A stretch of DNA of 64,000 bases from Microcoleus sp. FACHB-831 (GCF_014695585.1 NZ_JACJON010000042.1:1-64000), one strand, 5' to 3'; counted from the first letter of the stretch, positions 35,166 through 44,789 are shown. The notes: a model not told the origin generated them from the letters alone. Program-made: numbers and translations.

Positions 35166-35934
35166 TTAGAAACTAAATTGAGTTCGCAAGTTACCCACAT
35201 AAATACCGGGATTGTTGCTAAAGTTGTTCGCGTAGCAGATAAAATAAAACTCTGGAACCATAGCAATGTTATTAGTCAGCGGATAAAAATAAGTTGCTTC
35301 AATTTTGTATTGACTGCCGCCATTCCCACCCCCAGCAACAAGGAACTTGCGGCCATTTAAAACATCAAACGGTATCAAAAATGATAGCGTTCCCATCGCT
35401 CTTTTTTACCCAAGTCAGGGAAGCCCAAGCCAAACTGTATTGATTGAGCATTAACATCGCCACTAGCTCGACCTAGAGTTTTGGGATCGACATGGGTAGT
35501 GCCGTAGGTATAGCGTCCAAAAACACCAAAGCGGCTGGAAATTAGCAAATCAAAATTAAACACAAAAGTATCAGACTGGGCAACCCTTAGTGAGCCACCA
35601 AAACCATCATCAGCTACTCCATAAATTGGCTCTCCAGTAGCACCGCCACTCGTTCCAAAAATTGGTTGAATAGTCGAACGGTAAGACATCCACAGGAGCG
35701 GCGCGATCTTGCGCTACAGTGGTTTGAATCTCGGTTTCATCGTGCTTTTCCCCCCTCTGGTAGGCTCAACGGTTCCTCTGATGCGCTGACAACAGCCGCG
35801 TCCTGCGGGGATCGCTGAATTTCATTGGCGGGCGATCGCACAAACTCTATTGCAGCACCCCAAACTGCCAGACACACCCATAAAGTTGTCGCACCTGTCC
35901 GCACAGCCTTCGAGGTAGTTGCAAGCTTAACCAT
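35166..35934 (-). pseudogene. decayed outer-membrane porin gene (iron-uptake porin/OprB type)
   Basis: Three minus-strand pieces are visible. 35737-35934 looks like a signal-peptide start; 35375-35689 and 35166-35396 are adjoining parts of the C-terminal beta-barrel (RFGVFGRYTYG, GLGFPDLGKK, LSFLIPFDVLNGRKFLVAGGG, FYPLTNNIAMVPEFY, ending in Phe). The latter two are in different frames and join if one base is added to the A run near 35402-35407. The large S-layer-homology and central part expected in these porins is missing. This is either a real pseudogene or a remnant plus a homopolymer sequencing error. Confidence 0.55.
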
Positions 35935-36099
35935 AAATCCTTATACCGATACTTATAGCCCCTGGATGTTATCAACTACACCTTTTACTAGATGTAATTA
36001 TGTCAACATTTCTTGACTGTCGGTTAACGTTTTGTCATCCAGCGATGACATTTTGCCTATAAATTGTCTGTTGAACCCACGCCTACAATCCCAAACAAT

Positions 36100-37065
36100 A
36101 TGGCCGATCGGATTCTCAAAGCCTCCTGTCAAACCGTGCATCTAGGCGGTTTTTCCCATAAGCTAGAACCAGCATTGATAATTGACTCAGGCGATCGCAT
36201 TGATGTTGAAACATACACTGGTTTCTATATCTATGACAAAGCGCCCAAAGAATTCCTTACCCCAGAATTTCTTGATATTTGTCACCATCTACCACCAGAG
36301 CGTAAAGTAGGGCCGGGGGCGCATTTGCTAACAGGGCCAATTTACATCCGGGATGCAGAACCAGGAGATGTTTTAGAAGTAAAACTTGAGAGTATTTCCC
36401 CGCGTCTCTCAGTAGGATTTAATGCCATTCGTACTGGATGGGGCGCTTTACCGCAACAGTTTGCAGAACCAAGATTGCGCTTTATTCCATTAGATTTAGA
36501 TAAACAAATTGCTGAATTTCCGACAGGAAGCGGCATTAATATTCCCTTACGCCCGTTTTTTGGTATTCTCGGAGTTGCCACGCCTGAAACAAACCGTTCT
36601 TCAATTCCCCCCGGCGGCTACGGCGGCAATATCGATAACAGAGAACTGCAAGCAGGATCGCGGATATTTTTGCCCGTTTTTGTTCCCGGAGCCTTATTTT
36701 CAATTGGTGACGGCCATTCAGCACAGGGAGATGGGGAAATTAATGTCACCGCCATTGAAACTTCGATGAACGGCACTATTGAAATAAAGTTGCGTAAGGA
36801 TTTGAAACTGACAGCACCAATAGCTGAAACGCCAACTGATATTATCACAATGGGATTTGGCAAAACATTGGATGAGGCATTTGAATTTGCCCTCAAACAG
36901 ATGATTGAGTGGCTAGAAAATTTTGCCAAATTGAGCGCAGAAGATGCCTATGTTTTGTGTAGTTTAGCAGTAAACTTTCGCATTACTCAAGTAGTGAACA
37001 GTCCTCAAAAAGGCGTTCATGGTATGCTACCCAAGTCAATCTTGCCTATGGCGATCGCGCTATGA
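36100..37065 (+). CDS. acetamidase/formamidase family protein
   Basis: About 321 residues (from the ATG at 36100; a TTG at 36064 would add 12). Family features are the start MADRILKASCQTVHLGG, GPIYIRDAEPGDVLEVKL and GDGHSAQGDGE. The family hydrolyses formamide or short amides to ammonia and the acid. Formamide can arise from ring opening in nucleobase or histidine breakdown. A TauE/SafE exporter gene follows 40 bp downstream on the same strand and may export the acid product (inference). Confidence 0.87.
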   Translation: MADRILKASCQTVHLGGFSHKLEPALIIDSGDRIDVETYTGFYIYDKAPKEFLTPEFLDICHHLPPERKVGPGAHLLTGPIYIRDAEPGDVLEVKLESISPRLSVGFNAIRTGWGALPQQFAEPRLRFIPLDLDKQIAEFPTGSGINIPLRPFFGILGVATPETNRSSIPPGGYGGNIDNRELQAGSRIFLPVFVPGALFSIGDGHSAQGDGEINVTAIETSMNGTIEIKLRKDLKLTAPIAETPTDIITMGFGKTLDEAFEFALKQMIEWLENFAKLSAEDAYVLCSLAVNFRITQVVNSPQKGVHGMLPKSILPMAIAL

Positions 37066-37105
37066 CGACCACAATTAACCTAATAATTTCAAAGTCAAAC
37101 TTGAT

Positions 37106-37942
37106 ATGACACCCACCAGTTTATTGATTTTTGCTGCCGCTGGATTAGTTTCGGGAATCCTCGCTGGATTTTTAGGCATTGGTGGTGGAACTGTTCTCGT
37201 GCCGTTATTAGTAGCGTTGAAATACACTCCCGTGCAAGCAGTTGGCACAAGCAGCCTAGCAATTTTAATTACAGCAATTTCTGGCAGCGTGCAGAACTGG
37301 CGCATGGGTTTTTTCAGCTTCAAACGAGTACTTGCTATCGGCTTCCCTGCTGTAGTGACAGCGCAATTTGGTGCTTATTTAGCCAGCAATATTCGCCCCT
37401 ATTACCTGTTAGGAGCGTTTGGGTTGCTGCTACTTTTAAACGTCTATTTGGTTGAACTACGCAAGCAGCTAACTGCTAAGAAGAAGGCACAAGAGGAGTA
37501 TCTTGTAGAGACGCCCATTGAGGGCGTTTCGGAGCCAAAAATATCAGGATTAAAAGCAAATATTTCCAGAGTTGCCACAGGGGGTGCAGCTGGTATACTG
37601 GCAGGCTTATTTGGTGTTGGTGGCGGCGTAATTATGGTGCCGCTGCAAATACTATTGTTAGGAGAAACCATCAAAGTCGCGATCCAGACAAGTTTAGGCG
37701 TTATTGTTATTACAGCCATATCTGCTTCGGCGGGGCACGCTTTAAGAGGCAATGTTTTGTTATTGGAAGCGCTTCTCTTGGGAGGTGGTGGCTTGCTGGG
37801 AGCGCAGATTAGTACGCGGTTTCTGCCAAAATTGTCAGATGAAGTTATTAGTTTAGCCTTTCGCACCCTATTAGCAGTTCTATCAATTTATATTTTCTGG
37901 CAAGCATGGCAAAGCTACAACAGTTTCAATTTTAACCAGTAA
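37106..37942 (+). CDS. TauE/SafE family anion transporter
   Basis: 278 residues, about 8 hydrophobic segments, with two GFLGIGGG / GLFGVGGG-type motifs at the start of each half (around residues 25 and 170), the mark of TauE/SafE proteins. The family exports sulfite, sulfonates or organic acids. It is close behind the formamidase, so formate or another carboxylate is a candidate substrate, but sulfite or an unrelated anion cannot be excluded. Confidence 0.87.
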   Translation: MTPTSLLIFAAAGLVSGILAGFLGIGGGTVLVPLLVALKYTPVQAVGTSSLAILITAISGSVQNWRMGFFSFKRVLAIGFPAVVTAQFGAYLASNIRPYYLLGAFGLLLLLNVYLVELRKQLTAKKKAQEEYLVETPIEGVSEPKISGLKANISRVATGGAAGILAGLFGVGGGVIMVPLQILLLGETIKVAIQTSLGVIVITAISASAGHALRGNVLLLEALLLGGGGLLGAQISTRFLPKLSDEVISLAFRTLLAVLSIYIFWQAWQSYNSFNFNQ

Positions 37943-38229
37943 AAGCTTTGGTTTTTATTGTTTATGGCTCGTTGGCTACACAAGATTTATATTAACGGAA
38001 AAAGCTCTTAGAACCGCTTACAAAGCCCCGGCTACGCCTTGAGCCACAATAGGCTAGGCAATAGAACGCTAACATCTCAATTAAGAAGTAAGAAAATGTC
38101 TATCGATATAAACTATCAAAAGTCGGATGCAAATTTTATCCCGATAGCAAGGTTGGGTCGCCGTACCTTGTAAGTTAGCGCATTATTTATTGTCGGTTTC
38201 TACCGCACCTAAACAAAGGGTAATAACCA

Positions 38230-38790
38230 ATGAAATCCGAGCAACCTAGCCTGACACCTATCGTAGTCGGATTGATTTTACTGGCTGGTATAAATACACT
38301 CCCAGCTAAAGGCGATCGCCAACACAGAAAAGTTGAAGAATATAACGCTATCCAAGAAACAACTATTGTCAATCATCGCGTAGCTTTCGCGCAAAAAGGT
38401 AAACCCATAAATTCAGTCCAGCAAAATAATCAGCGTGCAGATAAAGATTATGCACTTGCACTATCTACGGCCAATCGTTTTTTATCTGCATGGCGAGATA
38501 GGGATGCAGATAAGGGGCTTCCTTTATTATCATCGCGTCTGAAAAAACAGCGATCGACTGATGAACTATTAAACTATATTTCTGGAACTTCTAATCCCTC
38601 CCATACAGCTTATGAAGTCGGAAGAGGACAACGACTTAAGGATGGGCGATATGCTTTTGAAGTAAAACTCTATGAATGCGTAACTTTCCCTAAAGAGTGT
38701 TTTAAGGGTGCATATAGTTCACGAATTGTTGTTGTTGAGGAAAGCAAAGGAAACGGTTACTGGTTGGTTGATGAACTGCCCAAAAAGTAA
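38230..38790 (+). CDS. hypothetical protein with N-terminal hydrophobic segment
   Basis: 186 residues. A hydrophobic stretch at about 10-24 (IVVGLILLAGINTLP) could be a signal peptide. The mature part contains a NTF2-like pattern (ALALSTANRFLSAWRDRDADKGL, in part) ending with GYWLVDELPKK, as in DUF4864-type lipoprotein-like domains. Location is probably periplasmic. It is followed after 72 bp by a permease gene but has no evident link with it. Confidence 0.65.
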   Translation: MKSEQPSLTPIVVGLILLAGINTLPAKGDRQHRKVEEYNAIQETTIVNHRVAFAQKGKPINSVQQNNQRADKDYALALSTANRFLSAWRDRDADKGLPLLSSRLKKQRSTDELLNYISGTSNPSHTAYEVGRGQRLKDGRYAFEVKLYECVTFPKECFKGAYSSRIVVVEESKGNGYWLVDELPKK

Positions 38791-38862
38791 GAAGCTAATT
38801 ATAATTTTGCGTAGCTGTTAAGTGCTGTAAAATATTGCTAACGCGCTAGCGAACATTAATGG

Positions 38863-39798
38863 ATGAATAATATCAACTTTTTTACAGATTATTTATTAGC
38901 CAGCTTGCGTCTTTCAGTCCCCTTAGCATTTGCAGCCCTTGGCGGACTTTGGTCGGAACGTTCGGGAGTGCTGAATATTGGATTAGAGGGAATGTTATTA
39001 GCCGGGGCGTTTGCTAGCGCCGCTGGGGCATTTTTTAGTGGCAATGTTTGGGTGGGAATGTTGTTAGCGATCGCCGTCGGCGGAATAGTGGGAATACTTC
39101 ATGCTTATCTGTGCGTAACTTTGCGAGTTGACCAATTAGTATCTGGGCTTGCCATCAATCTAACAGTTGCGGGATTAACTTCGTTCTGGTCGCGCATCTT
39201 ATTTAACAGCGGTCAGGCGCAAACCTTACCAAGCATTAATACTATCGGCATTCCCTTCTTGCAAGACATACCAATTATAGGTTTTCTCATTTTCAAGCAA
39301 GACCCGTTGGTATACTTGTTATTCTTATTAGTTCCGCTGAGTACATATTTATTATTTCGCACCAGTTTGGGATTGTCGCTAAGGGCAGTTGGCGAATATC
39401 CCCGCGCCGCTGATACTGCCGGAGTTTCTGTCGCTTTAGTTCGCTATATTGCAGTTACGCTCAGTGGTTGTCTTGCCGCATTAGGAGGAGCTTATCTAAG
39501 TTTAGTTCATGTCAAATTCTTTGTAGAAGATATGAGTGCAGGCAAAGGTTTTATTGCGCTTGCTGCATTAATTTTTGGCAGATGGCATCCCGTCAGCACA
39601 GTTTTAGCTTGTTTATTATTCGGTGCTACAGAAGCTTTGCAACTAAGAATCCAAGCATTTAATCTGAATATTCCCTATCAATTTTTGGTGATGTTGCCTT
39701 ATATTATTGCTCTGTTGGCGCTAGTAGGATTGGCGGGTAAATCGACACCACCCGCCGCGCTTGGCATTCCTTATATTCCAGAAAGCCGCGATAATTAA
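38863..39798 (+). CDS. BMP-type nucleoside ABC importer, permease 2
   Basis: 311 residues with about 8 hydrophobic segments and the YufQ-like signature ERSGVLNIGLEGMLLAGAF near residue 30, plus VDQLVSGLAINLTVAGL. In most bacteria this permease gene lies next to its partner. Here the partner (20590), the ATPase and the lipoprotein lie 11-18 kb away on the other strand. The substrate should be nucleosides or nucleobases, which fits the upp and URC genes that follow in convergent orientation. Confidence 0.87.
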   Translation: MNNINFFTDYLLASLRLSVPLAFAALGGLWSERSGVLNIGLEGMLLAGAFASAAGAFFSGNVWVGMLLAIAVGGIVGILHAYLCVTLRVDQLVSGLAINLTVAGLTSFWSRILFNSGQAQTLPSINTIGIPFLQDIPIIGFLIFKQDPLVYLLFLLVPLSTYLLFRTSLGLSLRAVGEYPRAADTAGVSVALVRYIAVTLSGCLAALGGAYLSLVHVKFFVEDMSAGKGFIALAALIFGRWHPVSTVLACLLFGATEALQLRIQAFNLNIPYQFLVMLPYIIALLALVGLAGKSTPPAALGIPYIPESRDN

Positions 39799-39817
39799 AA
39801 AACATCTTATCCAATCT

Positions 39818-39859
39818 CTTTTAGATTTTAGATTTTTTCTTTAATCTAAAATCTAAAAG
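39818..39859. terminator. bidirectional hairpin of AAAATCT heptamers
   Basis: A perfect 17-bp stem (39818-39834 with 39843-39859) around an 8-nt loop, built from the cyanobacterial heptamer AAAATCT and flanked by T-rich sequence. It separates the convergent permease and upp genes. Confidence 0.65.
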
Positions 39860-39863
39860 TTAT

Positions 39864-40499
39864 CTACTTGGTTCCGTACAAGCGATCGCCTGCATCCCCA
39901 AGTCCAGGCAAAATATAACCGTGTTCGTCCAAGCAATTGTCAATTGCAGCAGTGTAAATAGGTACATCCGGGTGCTGCTCGTGAAAATGTGCAATTCCCT
40001 CTGGTGCTGCTAGCAAGCATAAAACCTTTATTGACAAAGGACTAACTTCCTTAAGTCTGTCTATAGCTGCTACTGCTGAATTTCCAGTTGCAAGCATCGG
40101 ATCGACAACCAAAACATCTCGATGTTCAATATCATGGGGAACCTTGAAATAATACTCAATTGCCACCTGGGTTGTAGGCTCGCGATATAAACCGATATGC
40201 CCCACTCTTGCTGAAGGAATTAGTTCTAAAATTCCATCCAAAATGCCCTGCCCCGCCCGCATAATCGAGATAATTACCATCTTCTTTTCTGCGGCAATCA
40301 TAGGAGCTAACATTGTCGTGAGCGGTGTTTTAATTTCTTCATACTTAAGGGGCAAATCCCGCGTCACCTCATAGGCTAATAGCATTCCAATTTCTTTTAG
40401 CAAGTTGCGAAATTTCGCCGTACTGGTTTGTGTTTGCCGCATCAGTGTCAATTTATGCTGTATCAAAGGGTGGTCGATTACATTAACTTCAGCAGCCAT
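39864..40499 (-). CDS. upp: uracil phosphoribosyltransferase
   Basis: About 211 residues from [17 protein letters not shown] (the frame continues to 40541 without good reason). Motifs: [26 protein letters not shown] (PRPP loop) and the C-terminal uracil site [17 protein letters not shown]. It converts uracil and PRPP to UMP. A upp homologue (URC6) also belongs to the URC uracil-catabolism route of yeasts and bacteria, and here it lies directly next to the URC4 and URC1 homologues on the same strand, so a catabolic role is likely besides salvage. Confidence 0.93.
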   Translation of the reverse strand: MAAEVNVIDHPLIQHKLTLMRQTQTSTAKFRNLLKEIGMLLAYEVTRDLPLKYEEIKTPLTTMLAPMIAAEKKMVIISIMRAGQGILDGILELIPSARVGHIGLYREPTTQVAIEYYFKVPHDIEHRDVLVVDPMLATGNSAVAAIDRLKEVSPLSIKVLCLLAAPEGIAHFHEQHPDVPIYTAAIDNCLDEHGYILPGLGDAGDRLYGTK

Positions 40500-40577
40500 A
40501 TTTTGATTTGGTAATTTAGTAGGACGGGCACTGTCCACCAATTGATTTAAGTGGGGACAGTGCTACATTAATTTGCT

Positions 40578-41828
40578 CTAAAAAACTGTTCCATCACTCT
40601 GAATTTGTATCGGGGGAACTCCGCTTTGTCTTAATTCTGCGGCAATTCTTCGCCCAGCACTCCAAGTTCCTCCTTGTAAAACTTTGACAAGCGGTAATTC
40701 AGCGGGCGCGATGAATCGCCTATCTACCAAACTCAGCTTTTTTCTAATAGTTGCGGCAATTTTATCTAATAAGCTGACAGTTAGCGCCCGCCACTCTACA
40801 ATTACCTCAGAATCAACTTGGTGAAGTTTATGCAATATATCGGGTTCTTTGACCTGTAGCAGCCCAATATCTAAACACAAACCACCATTACGATACTCTG
40901 GTAGCCCGGTAAGATCGTCTAATCCAGTAATTTCTAAATCGAGTTCTTGGAGTGGTTCTAAAAGAGAGTAAGTTAACCACTGGGAAAGTTTGTGAAACGG
41001 CACATAGCGATCGCTTTCGTTTTCTCCCCCTAAAGCTGAATGAATCCAAACATCCCCTAAGTTTACTCCAGCGATCGCTAATCGTCCCGGCCAAATTTCC
41101 CCTAATCCCTCTAATACTGCATTCAATACCGTACTGGCGGATAGTTGATTATTTCCCTTATCAAGCAAGTAATTAACTAGATTACCAGGACGCGGTTTTT
41201 CTGAGCCAAAAAAAGTGGCCTGTTGACTTAGCACTTGTCCCAAACGTTGTAGCAGCTTAAGACGCCCTTCCAGACCAACGAGGGGATTTGTTTCACTTAC
41301 TTGAAAACCCTGTAATAATGCTTTTTCTGTTAAGTTTTGCAAGCCGAGGGCGTCTGCTTGTAATTGCGATTTCGGGTTACTAGAAAAAACGCCCTGACAA
41401 AACATTCGGAAACTGGCAACTGCTAACCCTTCAGAACGATGGAATACCTGTCCTGTTTCTTGTTCGTGATATTGCCAATCTGCACCCGCGCCAGCATCTA
41501 GCAGCACGCTGGTAATTGCTAAGTCAAACTTAACTTTAGCTTTTTCTAGGGGTGAAAATTCTGCCAAAATTACATCTAGTTCTGCAAGGCGCGAGACATT
41601 CCCAACCTCAAAATGTTGCCATCGACTGTGGAAGGGAATTTCTAGAGTAGGATAGTTATCGCGCATTATTTGGATGACATAATCAGCGCATTTATCTAGC
41701 TGGGTTAGATCGACTCGAAAGTTAGGGAGTTTGTCTTCGCAGCCTAAATTAAAGATGCGATCGCACCTCTCTCTAATCGCCGCCGGACTTCTCAAATACG
41801 CGATAGTTTCTGGTTGAAAATTGCTCAT
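40578..41828 (-). CDS. URC4: URC4-like protein (DUF1688)
   Basis: 416 residues. It starts MSNFQPETIAYLRSPAAIRERC and carries family strings such as HSRWQHFEVGNVSRL and LLDAGAGADWQYHE. URC4/DUF1688 proteins are required for uracil use as nitrogen source in the URC pathway, although their exact reaction is unsettled. upp lies 78 bp downstream and URC1 115-120 bp upstream on the same strand. The in-frame extension to 41861 is encoded by a repeat element and was not used. Confidence 0.88.
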   Translation of the reverse strand: MSNFQPETIAYLRSPAAIRERCDRIFNLGCEDKLPNFRVDLTQLDKCADYVIQIMRDNYPTLEIPFHSRWQHFEVGNVSRLAELDVILAEFSPLEKAKVKFDLAITSVLLDAGAGADWQYHEQETGQVFHRSEGLAVASFRMFCQGVFSSNPKSQLQADALGLQNLTEKALLQGFQVSETNPLVGLEGRLKLLQRLGQVLSQQATFFGSEKPRPGNLVNYLLDKGNNQLSASTVLNAVLEGLGEIWPGRLAIAGVNLGDVWIHSALGGENESDRYVPFHKLSQWLTYSLLEPLQELDLEITGLDDLTGLPEYRNGGLCLDIGLLQVKEPDILHKLHQVDSEVIVEWRALTVSLLDKIAATIRKKLSLVDRRFIAPAELPLVKVLQGGTWSAGRRIAAELRQSGVPPIQIQSDGTVF

Positions 41829-41830
41829 AT

Positions 41831-41945
41831 TCTCGCTCCCTGGCAGAGCCAGGGAATGCATATTCAGAGGCTCTGCCTCACTTTATCTCGGTACTTGGGA
41901 GGCAGATCCTCTCTATAGACCTTCCCAGGCTCACCCTGGGAAGGA
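41831..41945. mobile_element. 115-bp MITE-like palindromic element between URC1 and URC4
   Basis: Left end TCTCGCTCCCTGG...CCAGGGAATG (41831-41858) and right end CTTCCCAGGCTCACCCTGGGAAG, with inner GAGGCTCTGCCTC and GGAGGCAGATCCTC hairpins. Same family as the element at 10877-10994. It touches the start region of URC4 and the stop of URC1, so mRNA hairpins between the two genes are expected. Confidence 0.7.
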
Positions 41946-41950
41946 TAATA

Positions 41951-43213
41951 TTAGTCCAAGTTCCTTCCTTTAATTTCAGCAAGCGCGATCGCATCTGGCA
42001 CTTCTCCTGGCGTGTAATAACCAGCAGCTTGCTTGGCGGCAATTTCTACCTGTGCATCTTCTGGAATCCAATCATCTGGAATTGCGATGCGCTGAACAAC
42101 TTCAATTCCGGAATTTGTAATTGCGTTGTACTTCATATCGCTCATAGAAACTAATCTGTCAATACGAGTAATTCCTAGCCAATGCAACACATCAGGCATT
42201 AGTTCTTGAAAGCGCATATCTTGAACTCCCGCCACACATTCAGTACGGGCGAAATAGGCATCAGCGCGATCGCCTCCTTCCTGTCGTTTTCGCGCATTGT
42301 AAACTAGAAATTTCGTAACTTCGCCCAAGGCGCGGCCTTCTTTGCGGAAGTATACCATTACACCCGCGCCGCCCTCTTGTGCAGTTTGGACGCAAACTTC
42401 AATTCCATGCACTAGATAAGGGCGACAGGTGCAAATATCGGAACTAAAGACATCCGATCCGTTGCATTCATCGTGTACCCGCACGGCAAGAAGCTTGTTA
42501 GGGTCTGCGATCGCTTCTATATCTCCAATTAGATAAACTGTAATTCCACCAATCGGCGGTAAAAATACGTGTAAGTCTGGGCGCGTCACCAATTCCGGAA
42601 ACATCCCACCAGTTTGTTGGAAAAGAATGCGCCGCAAATCGCTTTCTTTAACCTTAAGTCGCTGGGCAATTCCTGGCAGATACCAGACTGGATCTATGGC
42701 TACCTTAGTTACTACTAAACTGCCATTACTTTTCAATATCTTTCCATCAATTTGTAAGCGTCCCTTCGCTACTCCATCTTGCAGCTCTGGCATACTTATG
42801 TGAGCTTTTGTAATCGCAATCGTGGGGCGAATATCGTATCCCTGCTCCAAAAAAGATGTATAAACTTCACCTACTATTGCACCAAATGGATCGAGGGCAA
42901 CAATTTTGCTAGGATCTGACCAACTGGGGTGCGGCCCGATATGAACAACAGGCGATGTATTTGTTAAGTCGGCGCGGTGATTTGCCTTTAGTGCGCCACT
43001 AGCGATCGCCAGTGCCCGATAAACTGCATAAGAGCCAGAGTGGGTACCAATTACATTGCGGTGAGTCTGGTTTGCTAATGTTCCAATAATCGGCCCCCGT
43101 TTAATTGGGTCGCTTCCTCCCCAATTTATTGGCACTGATTTTTTGCCATGTCTGCCGGGATGCGATGTCAAAACAATATGTTTGTGCTTAGATTCTGATG
43201 AAGACTTTTCCAT
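41951..43213 (-). CDS. URC1: GTP cyclohydrolase II-like protein, URC1 type
   Basis: About 420 residues, much longer than riboflavin-pathway RibA, with a long N-terminal extension (to about residue 215). The GTP cyclohydrolase II core has the zinc cysteines in DECNGSDVFSSDICTC and the catalytic region VYFRKEGRALGEVTKF. URC1 proteins carry out an early step in uracil catabolism, probably ring opening of uridine nucleotide toward ribosylurea. It leads the minus-strand run URC1-URC4-upp. An exact NtcA-type box lies about 146 bp upstream. Confidence 0.88.
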   Translation of the reverse strand: MEKSSSESKHKHIVLTSHPGRHGKKSVPINWGGSDPIKRGPIIGTLANQTHRNVIGTHSGSYAVYRALAIASGALKANHRADLTNTSPVVHIGPHPSWSDPSKIVALDPFGAIVGEVYTSFLEQGYDIRPTIAITKAHISMPELQDGVAKGRLQIDGKILKSNGSLVVTKVAIDPVWYLPGIAQRLKVKESDLRRILFQQTGGMFPELVTRPDLHVFLPPIGGITVYLIGDIEAIADPNKLLAVRVHDECNGSDVFSSDICTCRPYLVHGIEVCVQTAQEGGAGVMVYFRKEGRALGEVTKFLVYNARKRQEGGDRADAYFARTECVAGVQDMRFQELMPDVLHWLGITRIDRLVSMSDMKYNAITNSGIEVVQRIAIPDDWIPEDAQVEIAAKQAAGYYTPGEVPDAIALAEIKGRNLD

Positions 43214-43537
43214 ACATTTTCTCACTTTACCGGGTTTAGGTTCGTAGAGGGATGTCTAGATGATTGGGGGAAATAAACTTAGATCATAGCAACTGAATTT
43301 TGTGTATTGGAATATCCTCAAAAGCAAAATCAATTTTCTGTTTCTATCTCTTTATTCAGTATCAGCGGCTACAATATTGAATTAAGATATAATTCTTAAA
43401 TTGATTTGAAGGAAGTTTAACTTTAAATAAACCCGCTTTATCCCACCTTCCGGGTTGACATTAGCCTTTGCATATCCTTAGTTTTACATCGCCTTGCCAG
43501 TAATAGTAAGCCTTGCTTTATGAGTGGAATTTATCCC
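43214..43537. other. 324-bp divergent promoter region, URC genes versus NMT1-type importer
   Basis: Contains the NtcA-type box at 43359-43372 and -10-like sequences TATAAT (43388) and TAAATT (43397). A small AACCCG...CGGGTT hairpin lies at about 43431-43458. No ORF is visible. Confidence 0.5.
43359..43372. promoter_or_regulatory. ntcA box: NtcA-type box GTA-N8-TAC
   Basis: GTATCAGCGGCTAC matches the NtcA consensus exactly. A TAN3T -10 (TAAATT, 43397-43402) lies 24 nt downstream in the plus direction, close to the usual 20-24 nt of NtcA-activated promoters. It would activate the NMT1-type importer and possibly the divergent URC1-URC4-upp run under nitrogen limitation. Confidence 0.65.
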
Positions 43538-44587
43538 ATGAATCGCCGCAAGTTCATCCAATACAGTTCGCTGACCCTTGGCAGTGGTATACTCGCCGCT
43601 TGTACCAGTAATAGCGCAAAGCCACCTGCATCCCAAAGTTCTTCAACTACGACTGAAGCTGGCAAACTCGATAAAGTCAGTTATGGGACTAACTGGTTTG
43701 CTCAAGCTGAACATGGCGGCTTCTATCAAGCAGTTGCGACGGGAATCTATCAACAATATGGGTTAGATGTCACGATAAAAGTGGGTGGCCCTCAAGTCAA
43801 TGGCACTCAGTTGTTGATGGGAAATGCTGTTGATTTCTTTATGGGTTACGGTGCTGATGCCATCAAAGCAATAGAAGAAGGTATTCCTAAAATTACAGTA
43901 GCGGCAATCTTCCAAAAAGACCCGCAAGTGCTAATTACTCATCCTGGAGCGGGGAATGACAACCTAGAGAGACTCAAAGGTAAACCAATTCTAATTTCAG
44001 CCGCAGCCAACACAACATTCTGGCCATTCCTCAAGGCAAAATATGGTTTTACAGACGACCAAAAGCGCCCTTATAACTTTAATCCTGCTCCCTTTATTGC
44101 CGATAAAAATTCAGCCCAACAGGGATATGTGACTTCTGAACCTTTAGCAGTTCAAAAGCAGGGGGGGTTCAATCCGATAATCCATTTATTAGCTGACAAT
44201 GGTTATACTCCCTATTCAACAACAATTGAGACTAAAAGAGAACTTGTTGAGAAAAATCCTGATTTAGTGCAGCGTTTTGTTGATGCATCTATCAAAGGTT
44301 GGTACAGCTATTTAGAAAACCCCGCCCCTGGAAATGAACTAATTAGAAAAGATAACCCGCAAATGAACGATGAGCAACTTGCTTTTAGTTTGGTAAACCT
44401 CAAAAAGTACGGCATTATCATCTCTGGTGATGCCGAACAGCAAGGAATTGGAGCTATGACAGACGATCGCTGGAGATATTTCTTTGAGGGGATGGCAAAA
44501 GCTGGAGTTTTTAAACCAGGCACTAAATACCAAGATGCTTTCACTTTAAAGTTTGTCAATAAGGGGGTACAAGCTTATAAGAGCTAA
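43538..44587 (+). CDS. NMT1/ThiY-like ABC importer, substrate-binding lipoprotein
   Basis: About 349 residues from MNRRKFIQ (an ATG at 43520 adds six). The signal has a twin-arginine-like RRKF and a lipobox ending at C22 (GILAAC). The mature protein matches the NMT1/SsuA-like fold: VSYGTNWFAQAEHGGFYQAV, then GGPQVNGTQLLMGNAVDFFMGYG. Relatives bind pyrimidines (thiamin precursors), riboflavin, taurine or nitrate. With the URC genes alongside and an NtcA box upstream, a pyrimidine or other N-heterocycle is the best guess. Confidence 0.85.
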   Translation: MNRRKFIQYSSLTLGSGILAACTSNSAKPPASQSSSTTTEAGKLDKVSYGTNWFAQAEHGGFYQAVATGIYQQYGLDVTIKVGGPQVNGTQLLMGNAVDFFMGYGADAIKAIEEGIPKITVAAIFQKDPQVLITHPGAGNDNLERLKGKPILISAAANTTFWPFLKAKYGFTDDQKRPYNFNPAPFIADKNSAQQGYVTSEPLAVQKQGGFNPIIHLLADNGYTPYSTTIETKRELVEKNPDLVQRFVDASIKGWYSYLENPAPGNELIRKDNPQMNDEQLAFSLVNLKKYGIIISGDAEQQGIGAMTDDRWRYFFEGMAKAGVFKPGTKYQDAFTLKFVNKGVQAYKS

Positions 44588-44789
44588 ATCTAATTAATTC
44601 ATATCATTTTGAGCGCTTTTGTAGAGATACAACGCATTGCGTCTTGCAACAACCTTATAGTAGAGCGATCGCCAGACACTCAGCCTCGCAGGTTCCATCG
44701 ATCTAAAATAAATAGCCGCTTTTTTGTGCTGTTGAGTATGCAAGCGTACCCTTAAGATAGATACAAATAATCCCAAATCTAAAATTAAT

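Noticed and set aside
43431-43458. Possible riboswitch-like hairpin before the NMT1-type importer
   Set aside because: Only one small stem is visible and no TPP, FMN, purine or guanidine riboswitch core motif was found.
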